Positions 8,809 to 18,423 are shown, counted from the stretch's first letter. The stretch: DNA of 57,578 bases from an uncultured Pelagibacteraceae bacterium (GCA_902560245.1 CACELK010000010.1:1-57578); one strand, 5' to 3'. Notes: generated from the sequence alone by a model not told the origin. Translations and numbers: made by a program.

Positions 8809-9852
8809 TTATATAAATATTTTAGAGAAGTTTTTTCTAGTTCTATTTTTCCAATTACCTTTATGGTACACATCACTAACGATTAACGGAAGAACGGAAG
8901 TTGCCTCAGCAAATACCATCTGTTCTTTAGCAATATTGACTTTACCCCATGAGCTTGCTTCTTTCAAAGTTGAACTGCTACATGCTCCATCACGAGAGTC
9001 AGCTACAGTTATTTGAACTGCATATTTATGCATATCTACTTCTTTTCCTAACAGTTCTGCACATATTACTGTATCTTGAATAAAATTTTTTGGGACTCCT
9101 CCACCAATCATAAATAAACCAGAACCTTTTGACTTAATTTTTATCTCAGTTAGTTCTCTAAATTCTCTTATGGAGTCTATAGTTAAATGTTTCTTTGGAT
9201 TTTTTTCTTGATGCATCACTAATCCAAATCCAGCACTAGAGTCGGTAAATGCTGGGCAAAAAATTGGAACGTTATTATCGTAAGCAATTTCGATTAAAGA
9301 ATCTTTCTTTTTTGAATTTTTTTTAAGAAATCTTCCTATCTCTTTTATAAACTCTCTAGAGGTATAACTTCGAGGCTCTAATGAATCTGCAATTTCGCAG
9401 ATTTTTTTATCACAAATTTGTAGCTCATCTTCATCTATATAAGTGTCATAGATTCTGTCTATATAGTTATTTCTTAATTTTGTATCATCTTGAAATTGTG
9501 AGCCTTGATAGTGCTTGAAGCCTAACGCCTCAAAGAAATCCATGTCTATAATAGATGCACCTGTTGCTACTATTGCATCTACCATATTGTATTTAACCAA
9601 ATCTTTGTAAATACTCATACAGCCAGCAGCCGATGTTGAACCTGCGAGCGTGAGAAAGATTGTGCAATCTTTATCTTTTATCATCTCATTAAATATGTTA
9701 GCTGCATTAGCTGTTTCTCTGGAAACAAAAGACATTTTTTCCATTGATGAAATTATTTTTCTAGAATCGAAAGATGTAATATCTATATGTTTTACAGGAT
9801 TTTTAAGTAAATCTTTTTTACTATTATGACCAATTTTTTTTTTATTAGACAT
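8809..9852 (-). CDS. Deoxyhypusine synthase family protein (bacterial DHS-like, polyamine aminobutyltransferase)
   Basis: A 347-residue protein of the deoxyhypusine synthase fold. It keeps NAD-binding segments (TLAGSTSAAGCM, MIGGGVPKNF) and the catalytic lysine in SSWGKV (K304), equivalent to Lys329 of human DHS. In eukaryotes and archaea the enzyme moves an aminobutyl group from spermidine to eIF5A. Bacteria lack that target, and bacterial relatives are thought to transfer the group to a small amine, for example to make homospermidine. The gene lies between agmatinase and decarboxylase genes, overlapping the latter by one base, so a polyamine product is likely. The exact product is unknown. 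Confidence 0.85.
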   Translation of the reverse strand: MSNKKKIGHNSKKDLLKNPVKHIDITSFDSRKIISSMEKMSFVSRETANAANIFNEMIKDKDCTIFLTLAGSTSAAGCMSIYKDLVKYNMVDAIVATGASIIDMDFFEALGFKHYQGSQFQDDTKLRNNYIDRIYDTYIDEDELQICDKKICEIADSLEPRSYTSREFIKEIGRFLKKNSKKKDSLIEIAYDNNVPIFCPAFTDSSAGFGLVMHQEKNPKKHLTIDSIREFRELTEIKIKSKGSGLFMIGGGVPKNFIQDTVICAELLGKEVDMHKYAVQITVADSRDGACSSSTLKEASSWGKVNIAKEQMVFAEATSVLPLIVSDVYHKGNWKNRTRKNFSKIFI

Positions 9853-11030
9853 TAAGCCACAAGAAATGCTTTACTAGCTTCTTTGTCGTACATGCTCATA
9901 ATAGGTTTATCTTCTACTTCATAAATTTCATCTGAATAAAAACCATTAAATTGAGTTCTGAAAGTTAAACCATAAGCTCCTAACTGCCCCAATTCAATAT
10001 AGTCATTTTCTTTAACATTATTAGGAAGTAGAAAAGGCCCCTTCATATAATCCATACTATCACATGTTGGTCCATAAAAATCAAAAGATGTTAATTTTTT
10101 AGAAATTACTCTTCCATTAGTTATTAAACGTGATGGATAAACTATATTTGGAACTCCTGCATCAAAAAGTGATCCATATGTACCATCATTTATATAAAGT
10201 TTTTGTTTTTTTCTTAAATTTACTCTCACAATTGTTGAACCACTTTCTGCAACAATAGCTCTTCCTGGTTCACATAAAATAGCTGGAACTTTTTCAAGCT
10301 TTAAGTTTATTAAACTTTTTTTAATCTCATCAAAATAATTGTTCAATGATTGTGGGACAAGATCAGGATAAATAGCAGGGAATCCGCCGCCAATATTTAT
10401 GTAATCAGGATTTATTTTTGTTTTTTTAATAATATTTCCAATTTCTGCAATTCCTTTCGAATAGGAAATAGGATGCATGCATTGAGAACCAACGTGAAAA
10501 CTTAAACCAATTTTTTTTGCATATTGTTTTGCTAATCTTAATAATCCAAAGGCTTCTGAATTTAAAGCTCCAAATTTTTTTGATAAATCAATTTCTGCAT
10601 GTTCATTTGAAACTGAAACTCTAACAAATAATTCTAAATCACTTGCACTATCAGTTGAGTTGATTATTTTTATAAACTCTTCTTTCGTATCTAATGAAAA
10701 ACTTTTGACATTATATTTAAAATACGCTTCTCTGATACTTTCTCTACTCTTGACAGTGTGCATAAAAGAACATTTAACATTTGGGTTAATTTTATTAATA
10801 TCTTTAATTTCTTTAATTGAGGCAACATCAAAATTGTCAATACCACTTTCAATTATTGTTTTTAGAACTTCAGGGTGAGGATTTGTTTTAACAGCATATA
10901 AAATCTTTCCAGGAAACTTTTTTTGAAATGTTTTAGATGCTATTTGTATCGATTTTTTTCTGATACAATAAATTGGATCAATAGGTTTTAGTTGACTTAC
11001 AAGCTCATCAACACTTTTAAATTTTTGCAT
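9852..11030 (-). CDS. Ornithine/lysine-type PLP decarboxylase (alanine-racemase fold)
   Basis: A fold-III, PLP-dependent decarboxylase of 392 residues. The PLP lysine is in ILYAVKTNP (K48 from the ATG used here). Other landmarks are FHVGSQ, the phosphate-binding INIGGGFPA, EPGRAIVAESG, and GPTCDSMD, which carries the active-site cysteine contributed across the dimer. Family members make putrescine from ornithine or cadaverine from lysine; the sequence alone does not fix the substrate. A TTG at 11045 is in frame, but the ATG at 11030 follows a GGGGG stretch and gives a normal N-terminus. It is first in the polyamine operon and divergent from regA. Confidence 0.9.
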   Translation of the reverse strand: MQKFKSVDELVSQLKPIDPIYCIRKKSIQIASKTFQKKFPGKILYAVKTNPHPEVLKTIIESGIDNFDVASIKEIKDINKINPNVKCSFMHTVKSRESIREAYFKYNVKSFSLDTKEEFIKIINSTDSASDLELFVRVSVSNEHAEIDLSKKFGALNSEAFGLLRLAKQYAKKIGLSFHVGSQCMHPISYSKGIAEIGNIIKKTKINPDYINIGGGFPAIYPDLVPQSLNNYFDEIKKSLINLKLEKVPAILCEPGRAIVAESGSTIVRVNLRKKQKLYINDGTYGSLFDAGVPNIVYPSRLITNGRVISKKLTSFDFYGPTCDSMDYMKGPFLLPNNVKENDYIELGQLGAYGLTFRTQFNGFYSDEIYEVEDKPIMSMYDKEASKAFLVA

Positions 11031-11178
11031 CTCATATGCCCCCAAAAAAATTTAACAAAAAAAAGAATTTTAGAATCTCTAAAAAACTTTATATTTTCGA
11101 CCCATTAAGCCAATACTTACTTAAAGTAAAGCAAATAATGTCTATTGAATTTTAGTAATTCACACCCATATACCCTGC

Positions 11179-11751
11179 ATGAATGAAACTACGAATACAA
11201 CTATTACTGATAAAATAAGCAAATTTAGCGATAAATCATTACTAATTGTTGATGATGATAACCCTTTTAGAGATAGATTATCTAGAGCAATGGAAAAAAA
11301 AGGTTTTGTTGTAACGCAAGCTGAAGGTGTAAAAAAAGCAATCGCGCTACTTAAAGAAAAAAAACCAGCATTTGTGGTAGTTGATTTAAGATTAACTGAT
11401 GGTAATGGACTTGAGGTTGTAAAAGAAATTAAGAATCTAAAATTAAACAGTAGAATTGTAATGCTAACAGGGTATGGTAACATTCCAACTGCAGTTGCAG
11501 CTATCAAAGAAGGCGCAATTGACTACTTGGCTAAACCAGCAGATGCAGAAGATGTAGAGAAAGCTCTTTTAGCAGACCCTGATAAAAAACCACAACCACC
11601 TGAAAACCCAATGTCTGCGGATAGAGTTAAATGGGAACATATTCATAGAGTTTTTGAATTGTGCAATAGAAATGTGTCTGAAACAGCAAGACGTCTTAAA
11701 ATGCATAGACGAACTTTACAAAGAATATTATCTAAAAGATCACCTAGATAA
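11179..11751 (+). CDS. regA: RegA/ActR/PrrA-type redox response regulator
   Basis: Receiver domain (residues about 18-130) with the acidic pocket IVDDD, phospho-acceptor D69 in VVDLRLTDG, the switch TGYG and the conserved lysine in YLAKPAD. A proline-rich linker (DKKPQPPENPMSADRVKWEHI) precedes a C-terminal Fis-type helix-turn-helix (NVSETARRLKMHRRTLQRIL). This exact layout is the global redox regulator RegA of alphaproteobacteria, controlling respiration and other redox pathways. Its partner kinase RegB is not in the window, so the regulator stands alone. The 3' end overlaps bioY by eight bases on the opposite strand. Confidence 0.94.
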   Translation: MNETTNTTITDKISKFSDKSLLIVDDDNPFRDRLSRAMEKKGFVVTQAEGVKKAIALLKEKKPAFVVVDLRLTDGNGLEVVKEIKNLKLNSRIVMLTGYGNIPTAVAAIKEGAIDYLAKPADAEDVEKALLADPDKKPQPPENPMSADRVKWEHIHRVFELCNRNVSETARRLKMHRRTLQRILSKRSPR

Positions 11752-12295
11752 ATTTTCTTAAACTAAGGATTTTTTTAGTCAATAGAGTTAGCAGAGAAAT
11801 CTTAAATAACTCTGCTAGTATAAATGGGAAGAGACCCAGCTCCAGCAAAGGTTTATCCCAACCTATTAATAAACCTAACCAAAAAATACCAATAATATAG
11901 ATAATAGAAACTGACAAAATTAATTTTAAAAAAATAAATGATATTGTTGTATTTAAATTTAGATATCCAGCAGCAAAGGCAGCAAATAAAAAACCAATTA
12001 AGTACCCCATTGTTGGTCCAGTAAAATAGACTAATCCAATACCTTTCTCAGGAGTTCCTGCAAATACTGGCAGACCAACCAGGCCTTCACATAAATATAA
12101 AAGGATAGTACTTAAACCAATTTTCCAACCAAACGCTATACCTATTAAAAGAACTACAAAAGTTTGCATAGTCATTGGCACAGGATAAAAAGGAATTTTT
12201 ATTTTTGCAGAAATTGTCAAAAGTAATGAGCCTAAAAAAATTGCGAAAAAATATTTAACCAGTTTTTGATTTAATGCTACTTTTATATTTTCCAT
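11744..12295 (-). CDS. bioY: BioY biotin transporter substrate-binding subunit
   Basis: S-component of an energy-coupling-factor biotin importer, 183 residues with about six membrane helices. Signature segments are IKIPFYPVPMTMQTFVVLL, LLYLCEGLVGLPVFAG and TGPTMGYLIGFLFAAF. No bioM or bioN genes are adjacent, so it may work alone, as some BioY proteins do, or use a shared ECF module elsewhere. The neighbouring ATPase gene is of a different ABC family. The tail-to-tail overlap with regA is eight bases. Confidence 0.93.
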   Translation of the reverse strand: MENIKVALNQKLVKYFFAIFLGSLLLTISAKIKIPFYPVPMTMQTFVVLLIGIAFGWKIGLSTILLYLCEGLVGLPVFAGTPEKGIGLVYFTGPTMGYLIGFLFAAFAAGYLNLNTTISFIFLKLILSVSIIYIIGIFWLGLLIGWDKPLLELGLFPFILAELFKISLLTLLTKKILSLRKFI

Positions 12296-12331
12296 ATAGG
12301 TAGAATAATATACTATTTAAAAAAATTTAAT

Positions 12332-13270
12332 CTAGTTTTTTGTTAAATTTGTAAACACATCCTCTAGATCACCATCATCACTTGAAATATCAAGAATTTT
12401 TACTTTTGCCTTATTAAATATTTCAATTATCTCATCCATTGTGATTGAATTTTTTTCGTAAGATATACAAATTTCATCTTTATTATTATAAATCACATTA
12501 AGTGATTTATTAATAAACTTATCAGAATTAAAAGCTGAGTCGATTTTAAACTTAACTTTTTTTGTTTGAATTTTATTGAGTAAATTTTGTGTACTATCTA
12601 AAGCAACTAAACTACCTTTGTTTAATATTCCAATTCTATTACACATCTCCTCTGCTTCCTGAAGATAATGTGTTGTTAATATAATTGTAACACCTAATTT
12701 GTTAAGTACTTTTACGCTATCCCAAAGATTTTTTCTCAGATTTACATCAACACCAGCAGTTGGTTCATCTAAAAAAAGTATAGGTGGTTGATGCACTAAG
12801 GCTTTGGCCATCAGCAATCTTCTTTTCATTCCTCCAGATAGACTTCTTGCATAGCTATTAGCTTCCCTCTCCAAAGAAACCAGTTTAAGAACCGTATCTG
12901 TAATTCTATCTTTTTTTTTTACTCCGTACATTCCAGCTTGTAGCTCTAAAAGTTTTCTTGGACTAAAAAATGGGTCTAAATTTACTTCTTGAGGGACAAT
13001 CCCAATCGAGGCTCTCACTTGTCTTGGGTTAATGTCTAAATTAAATCCCCAAACATTTACCTCTCCAGAAGTTTTAATGACCGTTCCTGAAAGGATGTTA
13101 ATAAAAGTAGTCTTTCCTGCTCCATTAGGACCTAAAAGTCCAAAAATTTCTCCTTCTTTCACCTCCAAGTTTAAATTTTTCAGAGCATGAACATTATTTG
13201 GTGATTTACTAGAATTTAAAGAATAAATTTTATTTAAGTTTTTAATATAAAGTACTGTTTTTTTGTTCAT
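12332..13270 (-). CDS. ABC transporter ATP-binding protein (drug/polysaccharide export type), no adjacent permease
   Basis: A complete nucleotide-binding subunit of 312 residues: Walker A GPNGAGKT (47-54), signature LSGGM (144-148), Walker B ILFLDEP (164-170) and H-loop H201. The first 225 residues resemble the NodI/CcmA/DrrA exporter group, and a C-terminal regulatory region of about 90 residues follows. Such ATPases normally pair with an ABC2-type permease encoded next door; here the neighbours are bioY and polA. The partner must lie elsewhere, and the substrate is unknown. Confidence 0.88.
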   Translation of the reverse strand: MNKKTVLYIKNLNKIYSLNSSKSPNNVHALKNLNLEVKEGEIFGLLGPNGAGKTTFINILSGTVIKTSGEVNVWGFNLDINPRQVRASIGIVPQEVNLDPFFSPRKLLELQAGMYGVKKKDRITDTVLKLVSLEREANSYARSLSGGMKRRLLMAKALVHQPPILFLDEPTAGVDVNLRKNLWDSVKVLNKLGVTIILTTHYLQEAEEMCNRIGILNKGSLVALDSTQNLLNKIQTKKVKFKIDSAFNSDKFINKSLNVIYNNKDEICISYEKNSITMDEIIEIFNKAKVKILDISSDDGDLEDVFTNLTKN

Positions 13271-13321
13271 TGAGATTTATACAGATATAACATTCATTAC
13301 ATTTAAGTTAATATTATATAA

Positions 13322-16087
13322 ATGGATAAAATAAAAAAAAGTGATCATTTTTACCTAATTGACGGTTCAGGCTATATTTTTAGAGCGTATTATGCTCTTC
13401 CTCCACTATCAAGAAAGAGCGATGGTCTCCCAGTCGGGGCAGTAAGCGGTTTTTGCAATATGTTATTTAAGCTTATAGAAGATTCTAATTCTAAAGATAA
13501 TTTGCAAAAACCTTCACACTTTGCTGTAATTTTTGATTCCGCTAGAAAAAATTTTAGAAATAAAATTTATTCAGATTATAAAGCAAACAGGTCAGAAGCC
13601 CCAGAAGATTTAGTGCCTCAATTTGAATATATAAGAAAATCAGTTACAGCTTTTAATCTTCCCTGCATTGAACTTATAAACTATGAAGCTGATGATTTGA
13701 TAGCAACTTATACTGAACAGATTTTAAGCAATGGTGCCAAGGTTACTATAGTTTCATCTGATAAAGATTTAATGCAACTTTATAAAAAAAATGTCCGTAT
13801 TTATGATCCAATGAAAAATAAGTTTATTAATGAAAAAGATGTAAAGGATAAATTTGGAGTTGATGCAGATAAAGTAATTGATGTTCAATCATTAGCAGGC
13901 GATAGTAGTGATAATGTCCCAGGAGTTCCTGGAATAGGAGTAAAAACTGCTGCTGAACTAATTAACCGTTATGGAACTTTAGAGAATTTACTTGATAAAG
14001 CTAAAGAGATTAAGCAAAATAAAAGGAGAGAAACAATTATTGCAAATAAAGACAAGGCTTTACTAAGTAAAAAACTTGTAACACTTGAAAAAAAAGTACC
14101 GATTAAGAATAAAATAGAGGAATTTAAATTTAAATCTCCCGACAAAGATAAACTTTATAAATTTTTAAGAGAAATGGAATTCAATCGTCTTCTTAGTTCT
14201 GTAATATCAGTTTATGGTGAGCCAGAATTAAAAGAAAATCCCAGAGCTCTATTTGATAAAGAAAAACAGTTACAAATTAGCAAAAAAAACTACCATTTAG
14301 TGGATAAAGAAGATGGGATCGATAAATGGTTAAAAGAGGCTGAGGAAAATGGTGAAATTGCAATTGATACAGAAACATCCTCTTTAAATCCTCATCTAGC
14401 AGATTTAGTGGGTATTTCTTTAAGCACTAAAGTTGGTAGTGCGTGTTATATTCCCATTGGTCATAAAAGTTGTAAATCTTTAAGCGAAGAAAAAATCTTA
14501 AAAAAATTAAAGCCTATTCTAGAAGATAAAAGTATAAAAAAAATTGGCCAAAATATAAAATTTGACTTTATTATTCTAAAGCATAGAGGAATTACTATGA
14601 ATGCAATGGAAGATACTATGCTTATGTCTTATGTGCTTGATGCAGGCAAAAATAGACATAATATGGATACTCTATCAGAAATTCATTTAAACCACAAAAC
14701 TATCTCTTTTAAAGAATTAGTAGGTTCTGGAAAAAAAGAAATTAATTTTAGTGAAGTAGAAATTAGTAAAGCTATGGAGTATGCAGCAGAAGATGCAGAT
14801 ATTACATTTAGATTATACAAAATTTTTCAAAAAAATTTAAAACTGGAAAAACTTTTTAATATTTACGAGTTATTTGAAAAACCTTTGATTGAAATATTGG
14901 CAAACATGGAAATAAATGGAATAAAGGTTGATAGTAATTTTTTAAATAAATTATCAATAAAATTTGAAAATAAAATTAAAAATTTAGAAAAAGAGATATT
15001 TAAATTAGCAGGAAAAAAATTTAATATTGGATCTCCAAAGCAACTTGGGGAAATTATATATAATGATCTTAAAATTGCAGTTTTAAAAAGAACTAAAAAA
15101 GGAAGTTTTGCTACTAGTGCAAATGTTCTTGAGGATTTATCTTTTAAAGGGCACAATTTTCCAAAATTGATTTTAGACTGGAGACAAGTTTCTAAGTTAA
15201 AAAATACTTATTCTGACTCTTTAAGGGAGCATATAAATCCAAAAACCGATAGAGTACATACATCTTTTTTATTGGCTGCAACAACAACTGGAAGACTTGC
15301 ATCTAGTGATCCAAACTTACAAAATATTCCTATTAAATCAGAAGATGGAAAAGAAATTAGAAAAGCTTTCATTGCAGAAAAAGGGTGTACACTTATTTCA
15401 GCAGACTATAACCAAATAGAAATGAGAATTTTGGCTGACCTAGCGGATGTTAAAGAATTAAAAAGTGCGTTTAAAAAAAATGAGGATATTCACTCCTTAA
15501 CCGCAAGCCAGGTATTTAATCTAGATATTGAAAAAGTTGATAGGGACTTGAGAAGAAAAGCAAAAGCAATTAACTTTGGAATTATATATGGTATTTCACA
15601 ATATGGACTGGCTAAACAACTTTTGGTCTCAAATAATGAGGCTGAAAATTTTTTAAATTCTTATTTTTTAAAATTTCCAGAAATTAAAGATTATATGGAA
15701 AGAACAATAAAATTTTGTAGAAAAACTGGTTACGTTAATAATATTTTTGGAAGAAGGTCGTATATTTCAGGAATTAATGATAAAAACTATAACATAAGAA
15801 ACTTTCAAGAAAGAGCAGCTATAAATGCTCCTATTCAAGGCTCAGCAGCTGAAATAATGCGTTTAGCAATGATAAGGTTAAATAAAAAAATTAAAGGTTT
15901 AAAAATAAAAACTTTATTACAAATTCATGATGAGTTGATTTTTGAAGCACCAAACAATCAAGTTGAAAATTTTTCTGAAATTATAAAGGAGGAAATGATA
16001 AGTGTTAAAGATAGTGATTTGCATTCTTTTTCAACTCCTTTAACTGTAGATGTTAATACTGGAGATAACTGGGGAATACTTCACTAA
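13322..16087 (+). CDS. polA: DNA polymerase I
   Basis: A full-length 921-residue family A polymerase for repair and Okazaki-fragment processing. The N-terminal 290 residues are the 5'-3' exonuclease (YEADDLIATY, DVQSLAGDSSDNVPGVPGIG). The proofreading domain keeps its acidic residues: IAIDTETSS near 349, IGQNIKFD near 409, YAAEDAD near 486. Polymerase motifs are SADYNQIEMR (A, about 693), RRKAKAINFGIIYG (B, about 743) and QIHDELIFE (C, about 867). So unlike many polymerase I proteins, all three activities seem intact. It starts at ATG 13322, divergent from the ABC ATPase. Confidence 0.97.
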   Translation: MDKIKKSDHFYLIDGSGYIFRAYYALPPLSRKSDGLPVGAVSGFCNMLFKLIEDSNSKDNLQKPSHFAVIFDSARKNFRNKIYSDYKANRSEAPEDLVPQFEYIRKSVTAFNLPCIELINYEADDLIATYTEQILSNGAKVTIVSSDKDLMQLYKKNVRIYDPMKNKFINEKDVKDKFGVDADKVIDVQSLAGDSSDNVPGVPGIGVKTAAELINRYGTLENLLDKAKEIKQNKRRETIIANKDKALLSKKLVTLEKKVPIKNKIEEFKFKSPDKDKLYKFLREMEFNRLLSSVISVYGEPELKENPRALFDKEKQLQISKKNYHLVDKEDGIDKWLKEAEENGEIAIDTETSSLNPHLADLVGISLSTKVGSACYIPIGHKSCKSLSEEKILKKLKPILEDKSIKKIGQNIKFDFIILKHRGITMNAMEDTMLMSYVLDAGKNRHNMDTLSEIHLNHKTISFKELVGSGKKEINFSEVEISKAMEYAAEDADITFRLYKIFQKNLKLEKLFNIYELFEKPLIEILANMEINGIKVDSNFLNKLSIKFENKIKNLEKEIFKLAGKKFNIGSPKQLGEIIYNDLKIAVLKRTKKGSFATSANVLEDLSFKGHNFPKLILDWRQVSKLKNTYSDSLREHINPKTDRVHTSFLLAATTTGRLASSDPNLQNIPIKSEDGKEIRKAFIAEKGCTLISADYNQIEMRILADLADVKELKSAFKKNEDIHSLTASQVFNLDIEKVDRDLRRKAKAINFGIIYGISQYGLAKQLLVSNNEAENFLNSYFLKFPEIKDYMERTIKFCRKTGYVNNIFGRRSYISGINDKNYNIRNFQERAAINAPIQGSAAEIMRLAMIRLNKKIKGLKIKTLLQIHDELIFEAPNNQVENFSEIIKEEMISVKDSDLHSFSTPLTVDVNTGDNWGILH

Positions 16088-16138
16088 TATCAAGTATTGC
16101 CCAAATTAAAACAATTTAGTATTTTTATAATACTTCTT

Positions 16139-16840
16139 ATGAAACAAACTATAGCCTTAATAGATGATGATAGGAATATTCTTACTAGTATAAGTATAGC
16201 TTTAGAAAAAGAAGGTTACAAAGTTCAAACTTATTTAGATGGTGAGAGCGCACTTATTGGTTTGACAAGAACTCCTCCTGACTTAGCGGTAATCGATATT
16301 AAAATGCCAAAAATGGATGGCGAGGAACTTTTAAAAAAATTGAGAAAAAAAACTTCTTTGCCTGTTATTTTTTTAACTTCTAAGGATGACGAAGTTGATG
16401 AATTATTAGGTCTTAAATTAGGAGCAGATGATTTTATTAAAAAATCTGGAGGCTTTTCAATTAAAGTTTTAATCGAAAGAATAAGAGTTCAATTAAGAAA
16501 AAAAAATATTAATAATTTAGATGAAAATAAAAATATTATTTCTCATGGAAAATTAAAATTGGACCCGTCGCAGCTTGAATGTGAATGGGCAGGTAAAAGA
16601 TTGCCTGATAAATTGACGACAACCGAGTTTCTTATTGTTCAAGAGCTTGCTAAGAGACCAGGTATTATTAAAGAGAGATCTCAATTAATGGACATAGCAT
16701 ATAGGGAGGACACGGATATAGAGGATAGAACTATAGATAGTCACGTCAAAAGAATTAGAAAAAAATTTAAAAAAATCGATGAGAGTTTTTCTGCAATAGA
16801 AACTAGATATGGAAGTGGTTATAGGTGGAATATTAGTTAA
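16139..16840 (+). CDS. chvI: ChvI-type two-component response regulator
   Basis: OmpR-family regulator of 233 residues. The receiver has ALIDDD, phospho-acceptor D53 in VIDIKMPKMDG, FLTSKDD and a C-terminal winged helix (IEDRTIDSHVKRIRKKFKK ... RYGSGYRW). Its pairing with the following kinase matches ChvI/ChvG, the alphaproteobacterial envelope- and acid-stress system. The ATG at 16139 is preferred over a TTG at 16097, because it gives the standard MKQTIALIDDD start. A perfect TATAAT at 16126-16131 lies only seven bases ahead of this ATG, hinting at a leaderless message, though no good -35 is seen. The stop overlaps chvG by one base. Confidence 0.93.
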   Translation: MKQTIALIDDDRNILTSISIALEKEGYKVQTYLDGESALIGLTRTPPDLAVIDIKMPKMDGEELLKKLRKKTSLPVIFLTSKDDEVDELLGLKLGADDFIKKSGGFSIKVLIERIRVQLRKKNINNLDENKNIISHGKLKLDPSQLECEWAGKRLPDKLTTTEFLIVQELAKRPGIIKERSQLMDIAYREDTDIEDRTIDSHVKRIRKKFKKIDESFSAIETRYGSGYRWNIS

Positions 16841-18378
16841 TGTTTAGTGCTTTATTGAAAAATTTATCAATACTCAAAAAATTTTTGTTTGTAAATTTGA
16901 TTTTTTTTTTAATTATAGGATCTTTTACAATAATTTATTTAAGCAATGTTCAGCCTAATTTAATAAAAAAAAAATCGACAAATCATATTCAAATTATAAA
17001 TAACACAATCAGCCATTTAAATAGATTAAGTATAAAATTTAATAATGATGATATAAGAAAATTCTTATTCTCAACTAGATTTCTCTTCCAAAATTTAGAT
17101 AGAGTTATTTTTTATGATAATAATTTTAATTTAATTGGAGATACCGATACACTTGATCTTGATCCAAGATCATTTTCTCAGAGATCAGAAAGCATAGTCC
17201 TTGAAGGGCTCGATCAAAATAATAAAAAAAAACAGGATAAAATAAAAAAAAATGAAAAAGGAAAAAAAGGTTCGTTAAAAGATATGATGATCGTATATTC
17301 GAAGTCTAGAGAATTTGGCAAACCTTATACCTTTGTTCAAGAAAGTTATAATCAATTTTTGTTAGCAACAACTAAAAATATAAATATTAATGGTGAAAAT
17401 ATTGGTTTTATTACAATTACAGAAAGTGCAAATGATGTTAAGAATGCGATTGACGAAAGAAAAACATTTATTATTAGAACTGCTATAATAGTAGCAGTTG
17501 TAATTCTAATATTTTCAATCATTTTAAATCGTTATTTTTTAAAACCAATTAAAAACCTTGTTGACTATACAAAGATTATTAAGGAAAAAAGTAAAAAAAA
17601 AACCAATATAAATATTCTAAAGAATAGAAATGATGAGCTTGGAACTTTATCTACATCTTTAGACGATATGACAAATAATCTCCAAAGAAGAATTCAAAAT
17701 GCAGAAAACTTTTCGACAGATCTTGTTCATGAAATTAGAAATCCACTGGCATCATTAAAAAGTGCAACTGAAATATTAAACGAAACAAAAGACCAACCTG
17801 AGCGAACAAAACTACTAAACATTTTAGAACATGATATTCAAAGAATTGAGAGATTAATTACTGATTATTCTCAAATGTTAAAAGATGAAGTTGCTTTAAG
17901 TAAAGAACAAATGATAATTATTGATCTTAAACATGTAGTTAAATCAGTTGTAGATGATTTTAATAGCATTTATGAAACCAAGAGAGGGATCAAAATAGAA
18001 TTAATATACAAAAACAGCACAAATGAATATAAAATTTTAGGAATTGAAAATAGGATTGAACAAATAATTGCCAATCTATTAGATAATTCAATTTCTTTTA
18101 GTAAAGACAAAAAAAAAATTTTTGTTCAACTAGAAAAAAATAGCAATATGAATGTGGTCTTAAGAGTGATTGATGAAGGTCAGGGCTTTAAAGAGAAAGA
18201 TACAAATAAAATTTTTAAAAGATTTTATAGCAATAGACCAGAAAAATTTGGTGAACATTCAGGATTAGGTTTAAACATAGTTAAAAATCTCGTTGATCTT
18301 CATGGAGCATCTATAAAAGCGTCAAATAATCTCAATCAAAAGGGTGCAAATGTTGAAATAATTTTTCCAAAATCGTGA
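16840..18378 (+). CDS. chvG: ChvG-type sensor histidine kinase
   Basis: Inner-membrane kinase of 512 residues: first membrane helix about 16-37, a periplasmic sensor of about 170 residues, second helix about 209-229, HAMP, then HisKA with phospho-accepting H297 in DLVHEIRNPLASLKSA. The HATPase domain has N-box IIANLLDNSISFS, DEGQGF and the G-rich lid HSGLGLNIVKNL. The periplasmic part holds a Lys-rich insertion (NNKKKQDKIKKNEKGKKG). It is cognate to chvI (TAATG overlap). In rhizobia this pair responds to acid and envelope change; here the signal is unknown. Confidence 0.93.
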   Translation: MFSALLKNLSILKKFLFVNLIFFLIIGSFTIIYLSNVQPNLIKKKSTNHIQIINNTISHLNRLSIKFNNDDIRKFLFSTRFLFQNLDRVIFYDNNFNLIGDTDTLDLDPRSFSQRSESIVLEGLDQNNKKKQDKIKKNEKGKKGSLKDMMIVYSKSREFGKPYTFVQESYNQFLLATTKNININGENIGFITITESANDVKNAIDERKTFIIRTAIIVAVVILIFSIILNRYFLKPIKNLVDYTKIIKEKSKKKTNINILKNRNDELGTLSTSLDDMTNNLQRRIQNAENFSTDLVHEIRNPLASLKSATEILNETKDQPERTKLLNILEHDIQRIERLITDYSQMLKDEVALSKEQMIIIDLKHVVKSVVDDFNSIYETKRGIKIELIYKNSTNEYKILGIENRIEQIIANLLDNSISFSKDKKKIFVQLEKNSNMNVVLRVIDEGQGFKEKDTNKIFKRFYSNRPEKFGEHSGLGLNIVKNLVDLHGASIKASNNLNQKGANVEIIFPKS

Positions 18379-18423
18379 TGTAAAAGTTGATTATTTTAGA
18401 TTTAATTGTTAGAAGACCATTTT

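Noticed and set aside
18379-18423. SAM or SAH riboswitch ahead of ahcY
   Set aside because: Only 45 bases separate chvG and ahcY, without a pseudoknot-capable core or GC-rich helices.
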